Shown here piece by piece: positions 49,037-61,121 of a DNA stretch of 64,000 nt. Numbering within the stretch: position 1 is the stretch's first letter; the number at the start of each line of letters is the position of its first letter. This DNA comes from Trichostrongylus colubriformis. Taxonomy: Eukaryota > Nematoda > Chromadorea > Rhabditida > Trichostrongylidae. The notes below the pieces were generated by a model. It saw nothing but the letters and a program-made list of their open reading frames with translations. It did not search any database and was not told the origin of the DNA. A program made the translations under genes and the position numbers. The stretch lies in contig OZ022260.1 of the NCBI GenBank assembly GCA_963978905.1, positions 17,845,725 through 17,909,724 on the forward strand. Direction: 5' to 3'.

Positions 49037-49074
49037 CAGTACTATCAGGGATTCACAGTACTATCAGGGATTCA
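49037..49074 (+). repeat. 19-bp tandem duplication at a splice-acceptor-like site
   Basis: The unit CAGTACTATCAGGGATTCA occurs twice in tandem after the T-rich run ttttttattt. Each copy begins with CAG, so the duplication creates two possible acceptors 19 nt apart, which would shift the reading frame. Confidence 0.9.
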
Positions 49075-50072
49075 AAAGCATTAATAAAATGCCCTCCAAC
49101 CATGAACATACAATCTAGATAGGAGAAGGGTAAACGGATCATGAAACGCTATCCTCGGATAGCGGAATTCTATACGACTCTGTTCTAATAGAACATCCAT
49201 TGACTACCCACTGATTTCATTTCACTTCCGCAGAATTCAGATTACTTCTACCTCATCCCCATCTGTCCAGGGTCATTTTGACCAGATTCCCTCATGTGGT
49301 AATTTGAGTAACGTACGCACATCGTTACAAACACGCTAACAATCCCTTATTACTGTAATCAACAGAAAAGGGGCTTTCGGTATATCTTCAGGTCGGAGCA
49401 AATTCATAAATTCATGGTTAGAATGACCACAGCCTGGAAACGAAGAAATACTACACGTGGGAATACATCAGGGGACAAAGTATGGCTTATTCCTAATACA
49501 ACTTATCGGAAAACCGCCTCTAGACCATTCTCACCCAGTTATCATTTTGTTGAATGTGTTTGAAAATTGTATTTATGTTTACAAGTAAGTTCGAATGTAC
49601 CGCCGCTTATCATCAAGGATATCTGAACTTAAAAGCAATGATATCTAACAAAGCACGTGACTTCCGGTCATTTGAGACCTGATACAACGCGTTGCCAACA
49701 ACTTTCGCCGTATAAAACGAGCTCCATCAGACGATCAAGCTCATTTTCAATTGTCAAGCTCGTCGACGTGTGACGTCTTCGTCGCAATCCACCTTCACCG
49801 TTACTTGACGGTGAGTCCGTAATCACGACTTTCGTTGGAGGGATTGCAGTAGTAGCTGGCTAAGGTGGGAAATAAGCTCGCAGGTAGATTCGTCTTGATG
49901 GGACGCTACTGCCACGCAGATGAAGAGGGGAGAGTTCTTTCGCAAGAAGCCTTAACGAGAGCCCCTTTTTTTTACCCTTGTCCACCTACGAAGATTTTGA
50001 ACATTTTGCTACCGCTAATCAATATTTGTACTTCAGTATGCACTATTAGGCTTTTAAGTGCCATCCCAAAAT

Positions 50073-50102
50073 GGGGGGAGGGTGGGGGGGGGAGGGGGGG
50101 GG
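50073..50102 (+). repeat. G-rich tract able to form a G-quadruplex
   Basis: Four runs of three or more G are separated by single bases (GGGGGG-A-GGG-T-GGGGGGGGG-A-GGGGGGGGG). This satisfies the usual pattern for an intramolecular G-quadruplex on the plus strand. Confidence 0.85.
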
Positions 50103-53100
50103 ATTTCATAGAAATCGCTACTTCTGAACACGATTATCCAATCATGAAATGTTCTCATAACAAAACCCGTCAATGTTCAACTCCCGACAAGTTCGGCACT
50201 CTGATGATGTACATAATTAAGTATTCTATAAAGTGACCCCGCACCCATAAGGACACCACAAACTTTTATAAAGCCCTTACGTCGGTTTTCAATCATTTGA
50301 TGGGTGATGAACAGGCTTCGATATCCATGCACCAAGCTTTGATAACAATGCGTACAGTGAGGCACAGTTGATAGTCCATCATATACTTGATCCCAACAGT
50401 GATGTGTCGTTTCTCGTCCACAGATGCATCTTAAGACCCCCATTTCTCTTGAACGCCACTCGGTCATGACATTCCCATTTATATTCTACCGTAGTCAGCT
50501 CATATTCCAACAGATGTTTCTGTTTTTTCCTGAGTCGATATTGTCGTGGTGTTATTCTCTATGGATCTTTCTATGATCTGCTCCAACTCAGATATCACAC
50601 CCAACGTACCACACACACACTGCTCGCGATTTTTGTTCACACCACTCATCTCGCTGAGCATTATTTTATTATGAACATCGATATACAAATCCTCCCTCAT
50701 AATTGATACGTGAACCTTCGAGACAACTGCTCCACTCTGAGGGTTCGTAATCGCCCGATGCCATCACAGATATCATACGCTAGCTCGATACGATAACATA
50801 TCGAAGACACCCTAAACATTTCAATCTCAGGAAACGCGCAGCTCTTCACCTGTCAACCACGGAACCACAAAAGTGGGATCTTCCAAGAACCCTTTCCCAT
50901 ACCCGATTGGGGACGGGGACAAGTAGGAGCACTGACACACCTTACCATGAATAACGTGTCAGTAACTGTGGCATAGTGAAGATGTCATGCACATACATGG
51001 ACGTTTCTGTAGACTGATTTTGCTTTCCAGCATTAACGTCAAGCCATGCTACTGTTCCACATTCAAGATCCTTTTCCCTCCTACCCCCTCCCTGCATAAT
51101 TAGCACCTTCCTTTTTTTTCTTACCTACGGAATTGAGTTTAGTAAGCCCCTCCCATACCCTTTCCGTCGGTCTATTATGTAGCTTAATAGCAGAATTGGT
51201 AAAAATCCCACACTGCACATCCGTGGCTCGATCCCTTGGCCTCCTACCTCCTCCGATACCCACTCTATCTTCCCTTCAGAATCATAAAAAATCCGTTCCA
51301 TACCGGGTTAAATGACCTTGCACATCGCTTCATTGTTTGTGCAGATCATCGTGAGGATTAACTCATTAGGTGATCGACCTCGTCCGTATTGTGCAACACT
51401 GCGTGATCATAACTCATACATATACGTAGTAGAATAACCTCTATATGCATCGGTTATGGTGACTATCCCTCGATCGCTTAGATAACTGGCGCGCAAGCGT
51501 ATTCGATCCTGATCCGATTATGTTCGACATCATAACCGATGACATAAACTATGAACTAATCATGAAGTAATACAACATTTCAGATACGGTAATACGGCCT
51601 CAATTGGATACCGTATCCTTATGTAATGCTTTTTCCTTTCTAACACAACCACTAACATTTGCAATCTATTTCACCCTTCTTCAGAACAGTTTCGAGTAGA
51701 ATTAATTCCCCATACGAACTGTAAAAACGAACAAGTGTAGAAAAACACTTTATAATAAGCAAATAACCATCGCCCACTATATACCGTATTCTGATGGGTA
51801 AATTTTGTATCCCCTGCAGAGAATGGGATTCATATTTGTGCAAATACCGATAGTATGTACACCAAAGTATACAACACCATAACTGCGAAGTGAGCTAAAG
51901 TTTATCCAGCCACCCTTTCACAACACGAAGTGACCGTAGCCAATGCGAAATAGCTTTCGGGTACCGAACAAAAAAAATCGAAACTCCGGGTAGGCTTGAT
52001 CCCATAATACGGCCTAGAAGCGCTCGAAGTAGGTAGTAATCTGGAGCACAGAGTAGACGTAATTCAGAGCTACACTCGCATATCCATTTGAGCCTAGCAA
52101 ACACTTCAGACTTCGACCGCATATGACCATTCCCAACAAATCGCGGTTTAGAATCCTCCAACAGATTTTTTATTGGATATTTTACATTTAGTATACATTC
52201 ATCACCCTACCTTACACCAACATGTCATACCACATGTTCATTACTGAAAGCGACCCCCCCCCCCCCACTTGAAAACAAAAGCACGTGTTGTCTGGCATAA
52301 CGGAATTTATTGAGTCCTATTACCCGATGGATGACAAATGCGCTTTTAAATGTGACGAAAAACATCTGTCACGTGATTTCGACTGGATTGTTCTCAAGTC
52401 CAAGATTTTCTATACCCAGAAAATAAAGTAGATCCTCGTTCGCAGCAAGTATTCGCACGTCCCGGTCATGTTCTCGTTCCACTACTATACGGTAGTTGGA
52501 GCAGGTGGCAGTGCTGGTGTGTCGGACAGAGTCTCGTTGGCCATGTCCCGCCAATCAAAAACAGCCGTTTCACACCGTTACTCACTCGCACACCAACAAA
52601 TGTCCGAACGCCGACGGCAATTTCTCATCGCTAACAGCAGTTTCTGTGCTTTAATCGCGTCAATCAATTATCTCCAAGCCGACACCACCATCAACCTCTC
52701 ATGAGGTGCATCACAGCAGGTGAAAAGGACGATATTAACTTTCATTACGTAGATTTCCACCTACTAAGAAGGACTCCATAACCTTAGTGCAGTTCTTGAC
52801 ATACCTGTACAAGGTACATGTACCTAATAACAAGCCGCTCAGCAGCAGCTTCAGCTAGCCCACTAAAGCGTTAAGTAGGAGTTAGATCACAATGCCACAC
52901 CTGAATCTACGTTGTTCCGAAAGCTACAAATGAGCATGAACGTACTTTCCCTTCCTTTCACGTCAGCTCTAAACCTTGCCTGTAGAAGTACAGCAGTTTT
53001 CGCGAGGACGTAACTAGCACCTGTGCTGTATCGCACATTCGTGATTTTTTTTACGATAAACGTCTAGGTGACCCAGCTAAAAACCACTGAAAGAGGTCTC

Positions 53101-55574
53101 ATATGGCGTTGATGAGTCGCAGCGCTAGTTTACATAACGCCACAGACACAGATGCTCAACGCTGTCGTCAGACTGTGCGCCGATCCGATAACAAACTCAA
53201 CTTCTCATTTACGAGCGCTTTGCAACCGCAATGTGGCCTGTTAACGACCAAAATCGCAGCCAAAAAGCATCAGCTTAATGCTTATAACGGCAGCTCATAA
53301 CATAGAACATAGAGCACAGCGTTTAGAGAATTTGAGAGGAGCAAGTATATTCCCAAAAGGGCAGTTGAGCCGGCAAAACGGGATCATCCCCACACACATT
53401 CCCCATCGACCGATCCAGACGGACGTAAAAATTAATTGATGATCTGGGTGTTACCACATACTAAATTAACAATTCCCCCACCAAAATTCAATTGCAAATG
53501 AGCCAAGCTGGACGAAAGCGCATTTTTTAGCCTCCAACAACATTCTGTCATGAAGACAATGATCGATTACAATCTGTATGAGCAGCCGCCCGTGGTGAAC
53601 TACCCTAACTATTTTCGCTATTGTAAATAGAAATATGCTAATCATTCATATGTGATCATCGTACGTCATAGATTTGGCGAGAGAGAAATAACCTTTTGTT
53701 CTGCTGGCAAATCAAATATTTGTATGACAAAGCGTTAATACAGAACAATTAGAAAAATGCGAAAAAAAAACAATGTCGCTTATTCGTTTTTCGCCAAACT
53801 CTGTAGGCGCTAAAAAGTAAGCAAGGCCCCTACAAAATGAAAAAACCAGAAAATAAGTAAGCGAAGCTCCAAGCAGAATGAAAAAAAACATCAAGAAATT
53901 ATAGATGGATCTTGAACAGGGTCTATATCTACATAAAAGGGGAGTGGGTGAAACTGACCTATACAAGGATGAACCCCTTCCCCTCATATAGACCAGCGCT
54001 CTTGAGCTCTTCAATGTAACAAAAGCAGTTATAGAAGTAAAATAGGGATAGACAATCGTGGATACAATGACCCCATCAAGTGCACCGGAAAACGTGGAAC
54101 TTTCTAGCGCAGGAGATCCACCGAAGATCTTACAGCTAGGACACAGCGATATGATGTGTGACCACGTAACATTATGACCTACTACTGACCATCTACCCTT
54201 GCGTTCTGGCTAATCAACCTTGCTTAGTCTCATCGGGCTATTTTGCCGTGCCATAGGTAAATTTTCCGGTATGAAAATAATAGTGAAGAAATTTGATGCG
54301 ATTCGTTTTTCTTTATAATTACGAGCATCATTTTCAATTTTTCTCTGACGCTGCTATGAAAATTCATCATTCAAATGCAAATTTAGTGGACATTACAAAT
54401 AAGAATTACGAATTGCCCCAACAGAAGTTACAAACGTTTCTCGCCAGTCCACACCTGCCAATCGCGAGGAGAAATATGTTGCGCCCTTTAGTTGATAGAT
54501 CGATTCCAAAGAATGCCTGGAGGCCAGATGTCTCGATCATCGCCTAATCGTTTACGCTTACACTCCGCACATTGAACATTACCACATTTCGTATCTCATA
54601 TCAACAATAGGTGGTTGGTGTTGACATAATGTTTCTAAACTGTCAATCAAATAAACAATAACTGATGACGAACGTACGATCAACCTTGTCCGTATGGGGG
54701 CCCAGCATATTGTCAGCATTCGCTATGACTACGGGCTATATGGCGGTAGCTACTGATGACAAGCGACATGCTTTCGGTGGTGACACCGAAAACAGGTAGA
54801 CATGACTTTAAATTGGACAATTAACACTCAAGTGACAATGTAGCATGAGGTCCTTAGATGTCATGTTTTGATAACATGACACGATACTGCGGTAAATATA
54901 CAAAGCTAATTGCAAGACTAAAGAGGCACTTCAGAAAAAGTAATCTCCTCACTGCGATAGGATCAAACCATGTTTCTGCCGTGCCCGGGGGGTATAATTG
55001 CTTAAAAAGGATTCTTTATTTGAACCGTATTTCTACTACTTAATTTGAGCACGGGGTCAGTAGGGATTCAGCTTGAGGCCAACAACAAAAGTTTATCTTC
55101 CAGTAATCGATAACGATTTGTTAAGCTTCCATGAAAAATGCATGGACTTCTCCGAGGAGAAGATTTATTGAAGAAAAAGCAAGTAAAGTAAAATGAAAGA
55201 ATTTCAAAATAATTAAACTCACTATAATACTATTAGGTTCTAACTGACGACACTTTCCACTCGTATGTAAAGACTCCAAGAACCTAGTTAAACCTAAAAT
55301 CCAATCATTATTAGCTTAACCTTGACTGTAATAGGACACGCGCTAATGTTTGCCGCGTCCCGTGAACGCCATCCAAACGTGATAATCTGTCAAAAACGAT
55401 GCCGACAATGGCGAATAGTGCTGGTTGAGCACACAGTGGAAAGGAAATGGGCAGTCAATAATAATCGATCAGATCGTTAAAGCAAGTAAACAACACAAAA
55501 GATTCACCAGCAATACAGACCGCCACCTATGAAATGAGCAACGAATTTCCGTAATGGATCACGGTCGTTGCATG

Positions 55575-55946
55575 CTAATCGGCGCCATGGGAAAGAAATG
55601 AAAAAGCATGGAAGAATGCATGACGAATATGCTGAATCAGACAGCGAAATGTTCGCCGATGACCGAACAGACTAAGCATGCGTTCAGAAAGCAATAGTTT
55701 CGTATCTAAAGGAATAGTCCTAGGGGTAATCAGGGCCAAAATTAAGGCGAAAGCGCATCTTACTTGCTTCGTTGGATTTCTGGACCATCTGGAAAAAGCC
55801 TAGGAATGCTGACTATAAGGCGAGAAATCATTGATTGATTTGAACAGCGCAAACGCAGTGTGTTGTGCTGATGATCGCAGACTGCGTGTGCAGATGTCCC
55901 GGAAGACGGGGGATCCCCGGCAGAGAGTTGGAGCTTTCTCGGAATA
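55575..55946 (-). CDS. Possible two-exon gene 3' end, unidentified
   Basis: Exon 55946-55764 (60 codons, donor GTAAGA) joins exon 55671-55575 (acceptor ctgaacgcatgcttag, ending in TAG) across a 92-nt intron; the phases agree (two bases plus one). The product is Ser/Arg/His-rich, with blocks LQLSAGDPPSSGTSAH and FRCLIQHIRHAFFHAF. No family is known. A strong GTAAGT at about 55972 lies only 26 nt before this exon's acceptor and cannot pair with it. Confidence 0.33.
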
Positions 55947-58671
55947 CTAAGTACCACTCCCCACAGACTTACCTTCGATACATTACATGTTCTTCTCAGT
56001 TACTCAGTGTTGTCGTGGCCAATACGCGCTGTTGCAGACGTCACCATCGATTACACGCACCTGAACGTGCCAGTGGTGAGTTTAGCCTATGTACTGCTTG
56101 GCTTTGAAGAGTATCCAAATAAAAGATTGGAGGCTAGGTGGTGAATGAGGTACAAAACGAATCAAGTCGCCTTGAGCATGACCCTTTGGAAAATTTCTTG
56201 CCGATAGTCTGCTTGATCCGCATTTGCAGACACTACACGCTGATGAACCTAGTCCGCAAATGCACCAAGTCTTACTAGTAGCAAAGCGACCAGCTTATTA
56301 TCCATAGATTTTTTCCAATAAAGATTGTAGTTTAGGAGGAATAAAAGATTTTTCGATGGCTCAAAGTAGCTACTATTGCTGGAGTGGTTTTAATCTTTTG
56401 CTGGAAAATTTTTAGCTTATGATAACTTTTCTTGTTATAATATACACGATTTTAATTTATGGAATACTAAGGTGAATGGAGCTTCATTCAAAAGATCTCA
56501 GAATCCCCAACTGAGCAATGTGAGACCAATTCGTAATTTGACCCATGCCAATGAGCGGATTAAACGTGGGGGTCTGCTTAAGGGGATTCGTTTTCTTGCA
56601 TGGCTATGAACGAGTATATCGGAATCCGTTCTAATATGGGGTTATCGGTGCTGTCTGTAATTAGCGCCGGTGTCGGTTTCTTTTCAGCCAGGTGCTGACC
56701 TTCTCTGCTCGGCGGATTAAGACATATCAATACACCCACATGCCCCTGTAGTCCTTGTGTTTGCATTTTTTGAATGAATGCGCTACCTGGGCATCTTTGC
56801 TGTTTGCGTGGCTAGTCTAAGCCAGTGGAGCGAGATGAAACAAGGTATTCTAAGCAGGGACTATCTGAATACGGCCATTATAACATTTGGCCACGGTAGT
56901 TGAGTGGTGCCGTGATATCTGAAAGGGTGATAAGATCCTCTCTCTACACAAAATTTCTACAAAACCGAAACCTCTTGAGAGCGCCATGCTTGCCGACCTC
57001 TTCATTTCGATGTCTGTGATTGAATTTGTATTAGATTTATGCATAGGTCGAAGAGCTATGTTAGAGATCATTCTCTATGCGGTGACCTAACCACGGCGCT
57101 ATCCGTTTTTTACCATTGTCCCACACATGTTCACGCTTAGCCTTCTGAAGGCTTTCATGTTCCTGAAACCCTTATTTTTTCATGTTTGAACACTCTCCTT
57201 CCCATATTTGTTTTGAACACTCTTCTTTCCATATTTGTTATTCAAATAGGTCCATCCTTCGGTAGATTTTTCCTCGTAGAATTTGAAATGTTCAGATGTC
57301 TAATTATCATAAAATGCTCTCTCTGTGGGTGATCACGACGAATCGGATCACACACGATCCAACGTAATGACACTTCTGATGCATCGGACATGTGTAGCGC
57401 GATTTGGCGCCGCCACCATCCCGATGGCTGCGCGCCTCATGCATGAGACCTAATTTAGGCCAGGAATCATTAAGGATTTCGATGTCAACGGTGATTTGCA
57501 TACATCACTGGCTTCATTCGCGATTTTCATTTCGCTAAAACCGCAAATCGCCAGATCTTATTGAAAAGTGCCCCGGATCGCATATTCGCTGGACTTGAAT
57601 ACGGTAGCTAATCATTAGTTCTCATGACTCTTTTACTTTTACTCCTTGAAAAACGCTGGTTCTATATAGTTATCTGAACTCCAAAATAAGACTTTTCCGC
57701 TGCGCCTGATAAAGGTTTTCCTCAATTTTTTGAAAGGATAGGAGTGGGAAAAATTTGGCGCGATTTGGGCACAGCTATTGAAATCAGTTTTTAGGGTTTC
57801 CACACTGTATACAAACCCTAAGCTTAGGCTAAGAAGAGCTAGTGTGGACTGACTTCATTTCCTAGGATCCAGATATTCCGTTATCCCAGTTATGCAGGGT
57901 GAGAATGGCTGAGGTAGACCAGGACACCTTGCGCATTCCCACCTAGGGGGAACGGCGTAGGCATCCCGAGAAGCACTCCGAATCCTTCTCCTTGTTTCAG
58001 AAAAAATGGGTTACGCTGCTAGGCCGAAGTCCACCCCCCCCCCCCCACCACTCTGCGTTTAGCCTCAAAAGTAGTTATATGACCGCACAGTTTCGTTGCC
58101 TTCTGAATTAAATAAGCCTAAGTCTTAAGCTTGAAATTAGCTACTTTTCAAGATGGAGCCCCTGAGTTTCACAACTGCAAAGCCATAGGTCGGTGTTTCA
58201 ACAACCGAAATTGTCATGCAAAGTGATCAATTCCATAATGGAGGGGAACCGCCTCTAGGCCTTCCTCAGTATTGGGTGCCATAACAATTAACTGAAGCCG
58301 CTCTATGACAAGCAAAAGAGGATGTACCGGAAATTGAAACTGCTCACGGTTATCGCCTCGCGCTTCTGGAAATTTCCGCCCCGCCTCTGTGTGACACGCA
58401 TAGAAGCCATCACCAGTGCTCACTAAATTGCTGAGGGTCCTAAGCCTGGTTCACTGGGCCTTTGGAGCAGGGCTATGCCATTTCTGTGCTGATCCTTTCC
58501 TCAAAATGGAACTGGCGCTGTAAAAAGTGTCCTTTTCCTCCTTCATCTGTATCAATCGCTTGGGTGTATTTGGCCGAGTTTCATAGAAACTATGCTAAAG
58601 CCCCGCCCATTGATCAGTTTCGCCGTCAAGTTTGTTGACAAAAAATTACCCCCTCCATTTTCATAAATAGA
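55947..58671. other. Intergenic stretch, no reliable gene
   Basis: It holds the 27-28-bp tandem repeat at 57185-57239, a poly-C tract at 58035-58047 and a TACGGTA motif at 57600. A GC-box-like GCCCCGCCCATTGATC occurs near 58600. Open frames lack splice support. Confidence 0.35.
57185..57239 (+). repeat. Tandem duplication of a 27-28-bp unit
   Basis: The unit ttgaacactct(c/t)ctt(c/t)cc followed by atatttgtt occurs twice with two substitutions. It is T-rich and lies outside any gene model. Confidence 0.85.
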
Positions 58672-59138
58672 TCAAAATGGGGTAAATACTGAGTGAGATT
58701 GAGAGTGCGTCAAGAAACAGCGTATGTGTATGTGGTTTGTTTGCATTGTAACGCGCATTCAGCCCATCCCACTCTCTCTTTCTCGGGTCTCGCGATTGCG
58801 CGCACGCTTATTCGATGAGCTATTGAGCATATCATCGTACGGATTAACATATTACTATACGCAATATTGCACCAACCGCAATTCACTTGGCCCACTTCGA
58901 TGTGTTCAAGTGGATGGATAATCCTCTGTGAAGTGATTAGTAGCTGTACGTAATATTTACGGAGTGATGGCGTAGTCACAATGACTGTATCCGTAGGCTT
59001 TTCCAAGCGATTTTTCAGAAAAAGAAAGCTTACTGTTAATAGTAGTTGCTCACTGTCTAATAGGAGCTGTAGAAATATGGAAACGGTGCAAACGTACGAG
59101 TTTTTGACTAAGGACCGTTTGAATATAGAGCTTTTCTT
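58672..59138 (-). CDS. Possible three-exon gene 3' end with a 17-nt last exon
   Basis: Exons in transcript order are 59138-59034 (acceptor tgctacctgttcag, donor GTAAGC), 58925-58841 (acceptor ctaatcacttcacag, donor GTACGA) and 58688-58672 (acceptor ctcaatctcactcag, ending in TGA). All phases agree. The first two exons are joined by a 108-nt intron with no stop, so the whole segment 59189-58710 is open, which makes it the longest open frame of the window. Exon 1 has a hydrophobic stretch (CTVSIFLQLLLDSEQLLL) and exon 2 has QVNCGWCNIAY. No family was recognised. The tiny last exon is the least certain part. Confidence 0.4.
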
Positions 59139-60723
59139 CTGAACAGGTAGCAGTACTGGCGGAGGAGATTCCCCTAGTCGCGCTCTCATTCCTGCCTACT
59201 ATCTCTATGTCTATTAATTTGAATGTCGACCTTATAACAACCGGTATATCTCAATTTGGACTCGTTTCAATTTTGTGCTTATTGAACCATGGAAATTCGT
59301 CAGCCTAACCCTTTTGGGTTTTTGCTGCAGGGCTACAGGACTCCTTCTGCTACGCTGCTGAAGTCCGTCTGCACTGGTGACTTCTTTTAATCAATTTGCC
59401 TCATCTGACCCTGCCTGCTGCAGACTCGTCGATCTCGAATTTTGCGGACATTTTAAATTTTCGAAATTTTCTAAGATTTTGCTGTTGAGTGTCCAGGAGC
59501 AGTGCTCACTGATATTTGACCTCAGGGCTAACTCTCAAAATTGCACTATATGGTTCTGACTCAATATTTTGTAGATGTAATACTAATGCATGATATAGAG
59601 GGCATGGTTTTATTAATCTGATTGGTTGTTCAGTGGTGTGGGAGGACTCCTCTGAGTGGTCCAAACCAACCTAAGGGTCCAAGATGATTTGCATCTAAGT
59701 GACTGCTTCTCCTCTCCTCTAGGGCTGAATAGTTCTTCTCGTGAAAGCAGCTTGTTAAAGCAGGCCCTTAAGAGGCATATAAATTCATGTTGTGGGAAAT
59801 TTCTATTCAGAACTTTTCTATAGAAACTGAAATTCTTATTTAGTGGCCTTTTGCACTTCTTTGCTGATTGCAAGAAGAAACAAATTGCGATTGAAAAAGC
59901 GATGAATTATTACGAACATGATGATGGATTAGGTGTTGAACGACCATGCAGTGTAGTGGAGCTTCGAGACCTAACCGGATCCGTTCGCCTGTTTCGGTTT
60001 AAAAGGTTTTATGTAATTTTCTGGATGTGAAGGAGATACTACGGCCGAGACTAACACTGTTAACATCACTGGGGCCACTGAAAACACAAATTCTGGAAAT
60101 TCTGAAATAGCTGGATATTGTTTGTTCGACATCGTGTACGTGAGCTAGCTATGATCTGCTTTAATAACAAGCATTTTTGAAGTAGCGTCAGTTGTCCCGT
60201 TTCCACGTTGGCTCTTTTCTGCCTCGAAAGTGGCAAAAAATTTAGCCCACTTGGCTTACTTGAGGTTTTCGCATATTCTGCAATTTAAAGAAGTCGTAGG
60301 ATGTCGTTTGGTTCGGTAATGCTGCACATATCAATGAGATTGTGTAAGGAACTTGACCGTTGAGCAGCTGCTAGTATTATGGCATGGTACGAGCTTCAGT
60401 CTCCCCAATTTCGAGATCTCTAAGATTGCATATGCTTTTCCAGTTCTATAGTTGTCATTTCAATTATTTGCATTAGAGCTCCTCACCAAAGAGGTACCGC
60501 TTCGTCCCATAACCCAGCAGACATCTGCTCGAATCTTAGTATAGAAGAGCTGGAAAGCTTCTGGGCGCGCGGTTCTACTGAAATGTAAGCGCAGCTGAAA
60601 CGAAAAGCAAGCTTTTTAGCTCTTAAAAGGATAGTGGAGATTATGGGCAACTGGTGGCAGTCATCAGAACATATTCAAGAGCTTCATTTCAAGTGAATAG
60701 TGCCGTTCATTTCAAGTGAATAG
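59139..60723. other. Intergenic or intronic stretch
   Basis: A minus-strand frame at 59613-59873 looks protein-like but was not connected to the exons below it. A 19-bp near-tandem repeat lies at 60683-60724. Confidence 0.35.
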
Positions 60724-60724
60724 T
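60683..60724 (+). repeat. 19-bp near-tandem repeat
   Basis: TTCATTTCAAGTGAATAGT occurs at 60683-60701 and again at 60706-60724, separated by four bases. The second copy ends where the minus-strand exon 60898-60724 stops. Confidence 0.88.
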
Positions 60725-60898
60725 CAGGTGGACTGGTGACCATTTGGTATGGCCGATGAGTAGAGTTTTGGTGCTTCTACTTTACTGTTTGTAGTAGGTA
60801 TCCAGTAAAAATCTTCTGCTAGACCTCTGTTCTGCTCTTCACGTTTTCTGTTGGATGATGAATGTGAAACCGTTGCACTCCCATGTTCGAATGTTGTA
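60724..60898 (-). CDS. Candidate terminal exon of an unidentified gene
   Basis: The frame opens after an AG acceptor (gccataggctattcag) and runs 57 codons to a TGA. It is polar and Ser/Glu-rich, with GLAEDFYWIPTTNSKVEAPK near the end, and codon use is even. It needs an upstream exon ending in phase 2; candidates around 61.0-61.4 kb on the same strand did not give a clear donor. Confidence 0.33.
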
Positions 60899-60998
60899 CT
60901 GAATAGCCTATGGCGAGTCGTTATCACACCTCCCGACACCCTAATTAGGTGCAAAAAGTAAGCGACCAACCAGCTCCGCGACCACGGAGTGATTGGGG

Positions 60999-61121
60999 TT
61001 ATGGTGCGGTTGGCGGCTGTGATGATCGGTGGTCGCGCGGGCGGTGTTTGAGGAGGGTGTCGACACCCTCCTCAACTCGTCGGATCGACGACTTGGACGC
61101 CTCTCGTGCGGCTCCGCCCAT
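60999..61121 (-). CDS. Possible start exon or small ORF after a trans-splice-like acceptor
   Basis: An ATG follows directly on a strong acceptor (ctcgtcgtcttctcag), the arrangement typical of nematode mRNAs that receive a spliced leader close to the start codon. The frame is GC-rich, 40 codons long, basic (AREASKSSIRRVEEGVDTLL) and ends in TAA. It contains the 28-nt palindrome at 61048-61075, which may explain part of its open frame. Same strand as the exon at 60898-60724, but no donor joins them convincingly. Confidence 0.25.
   Translation of the reverse strand: MGGAAREASKSSIRRVEEGVDTLLKHRPRDHRSSQPPTAP
61048..61075. repeat. 28-nt perfect palindrome
   Basis: TTGAGGAGGGTGTC and its reverse complement abut with no loop, centred on GTCGAC. 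It could form a cruciform or bind a dimeric protein. Confidence 0.93.

Larger units (their letters stand above)
48609..55574. other. Long stretch without a reliable gene
   Basis: It contains the 19-bp tandem repeat at 49037-49074, the G-rich tract at 50073-50102, a poly-C tract at 52254-52267, CpG-rich blocks at 52.47-52.70 and 53.09-53.30 kb, and dispersed motif copies at 50487, 51585, 51609, 51782 and 52488. Several 60-130-codon open frames occur on both strands without splice support. Confidence 0.4.

Noticed and set aside
51165..51245. tRNA-like stretch (A-box-like TAGCTTAATAGCAGAATTGG and CTCGATCC)
   Set aside because: The T-arm and acceptor stems do not pair, and no anticodon stem could be drawn.
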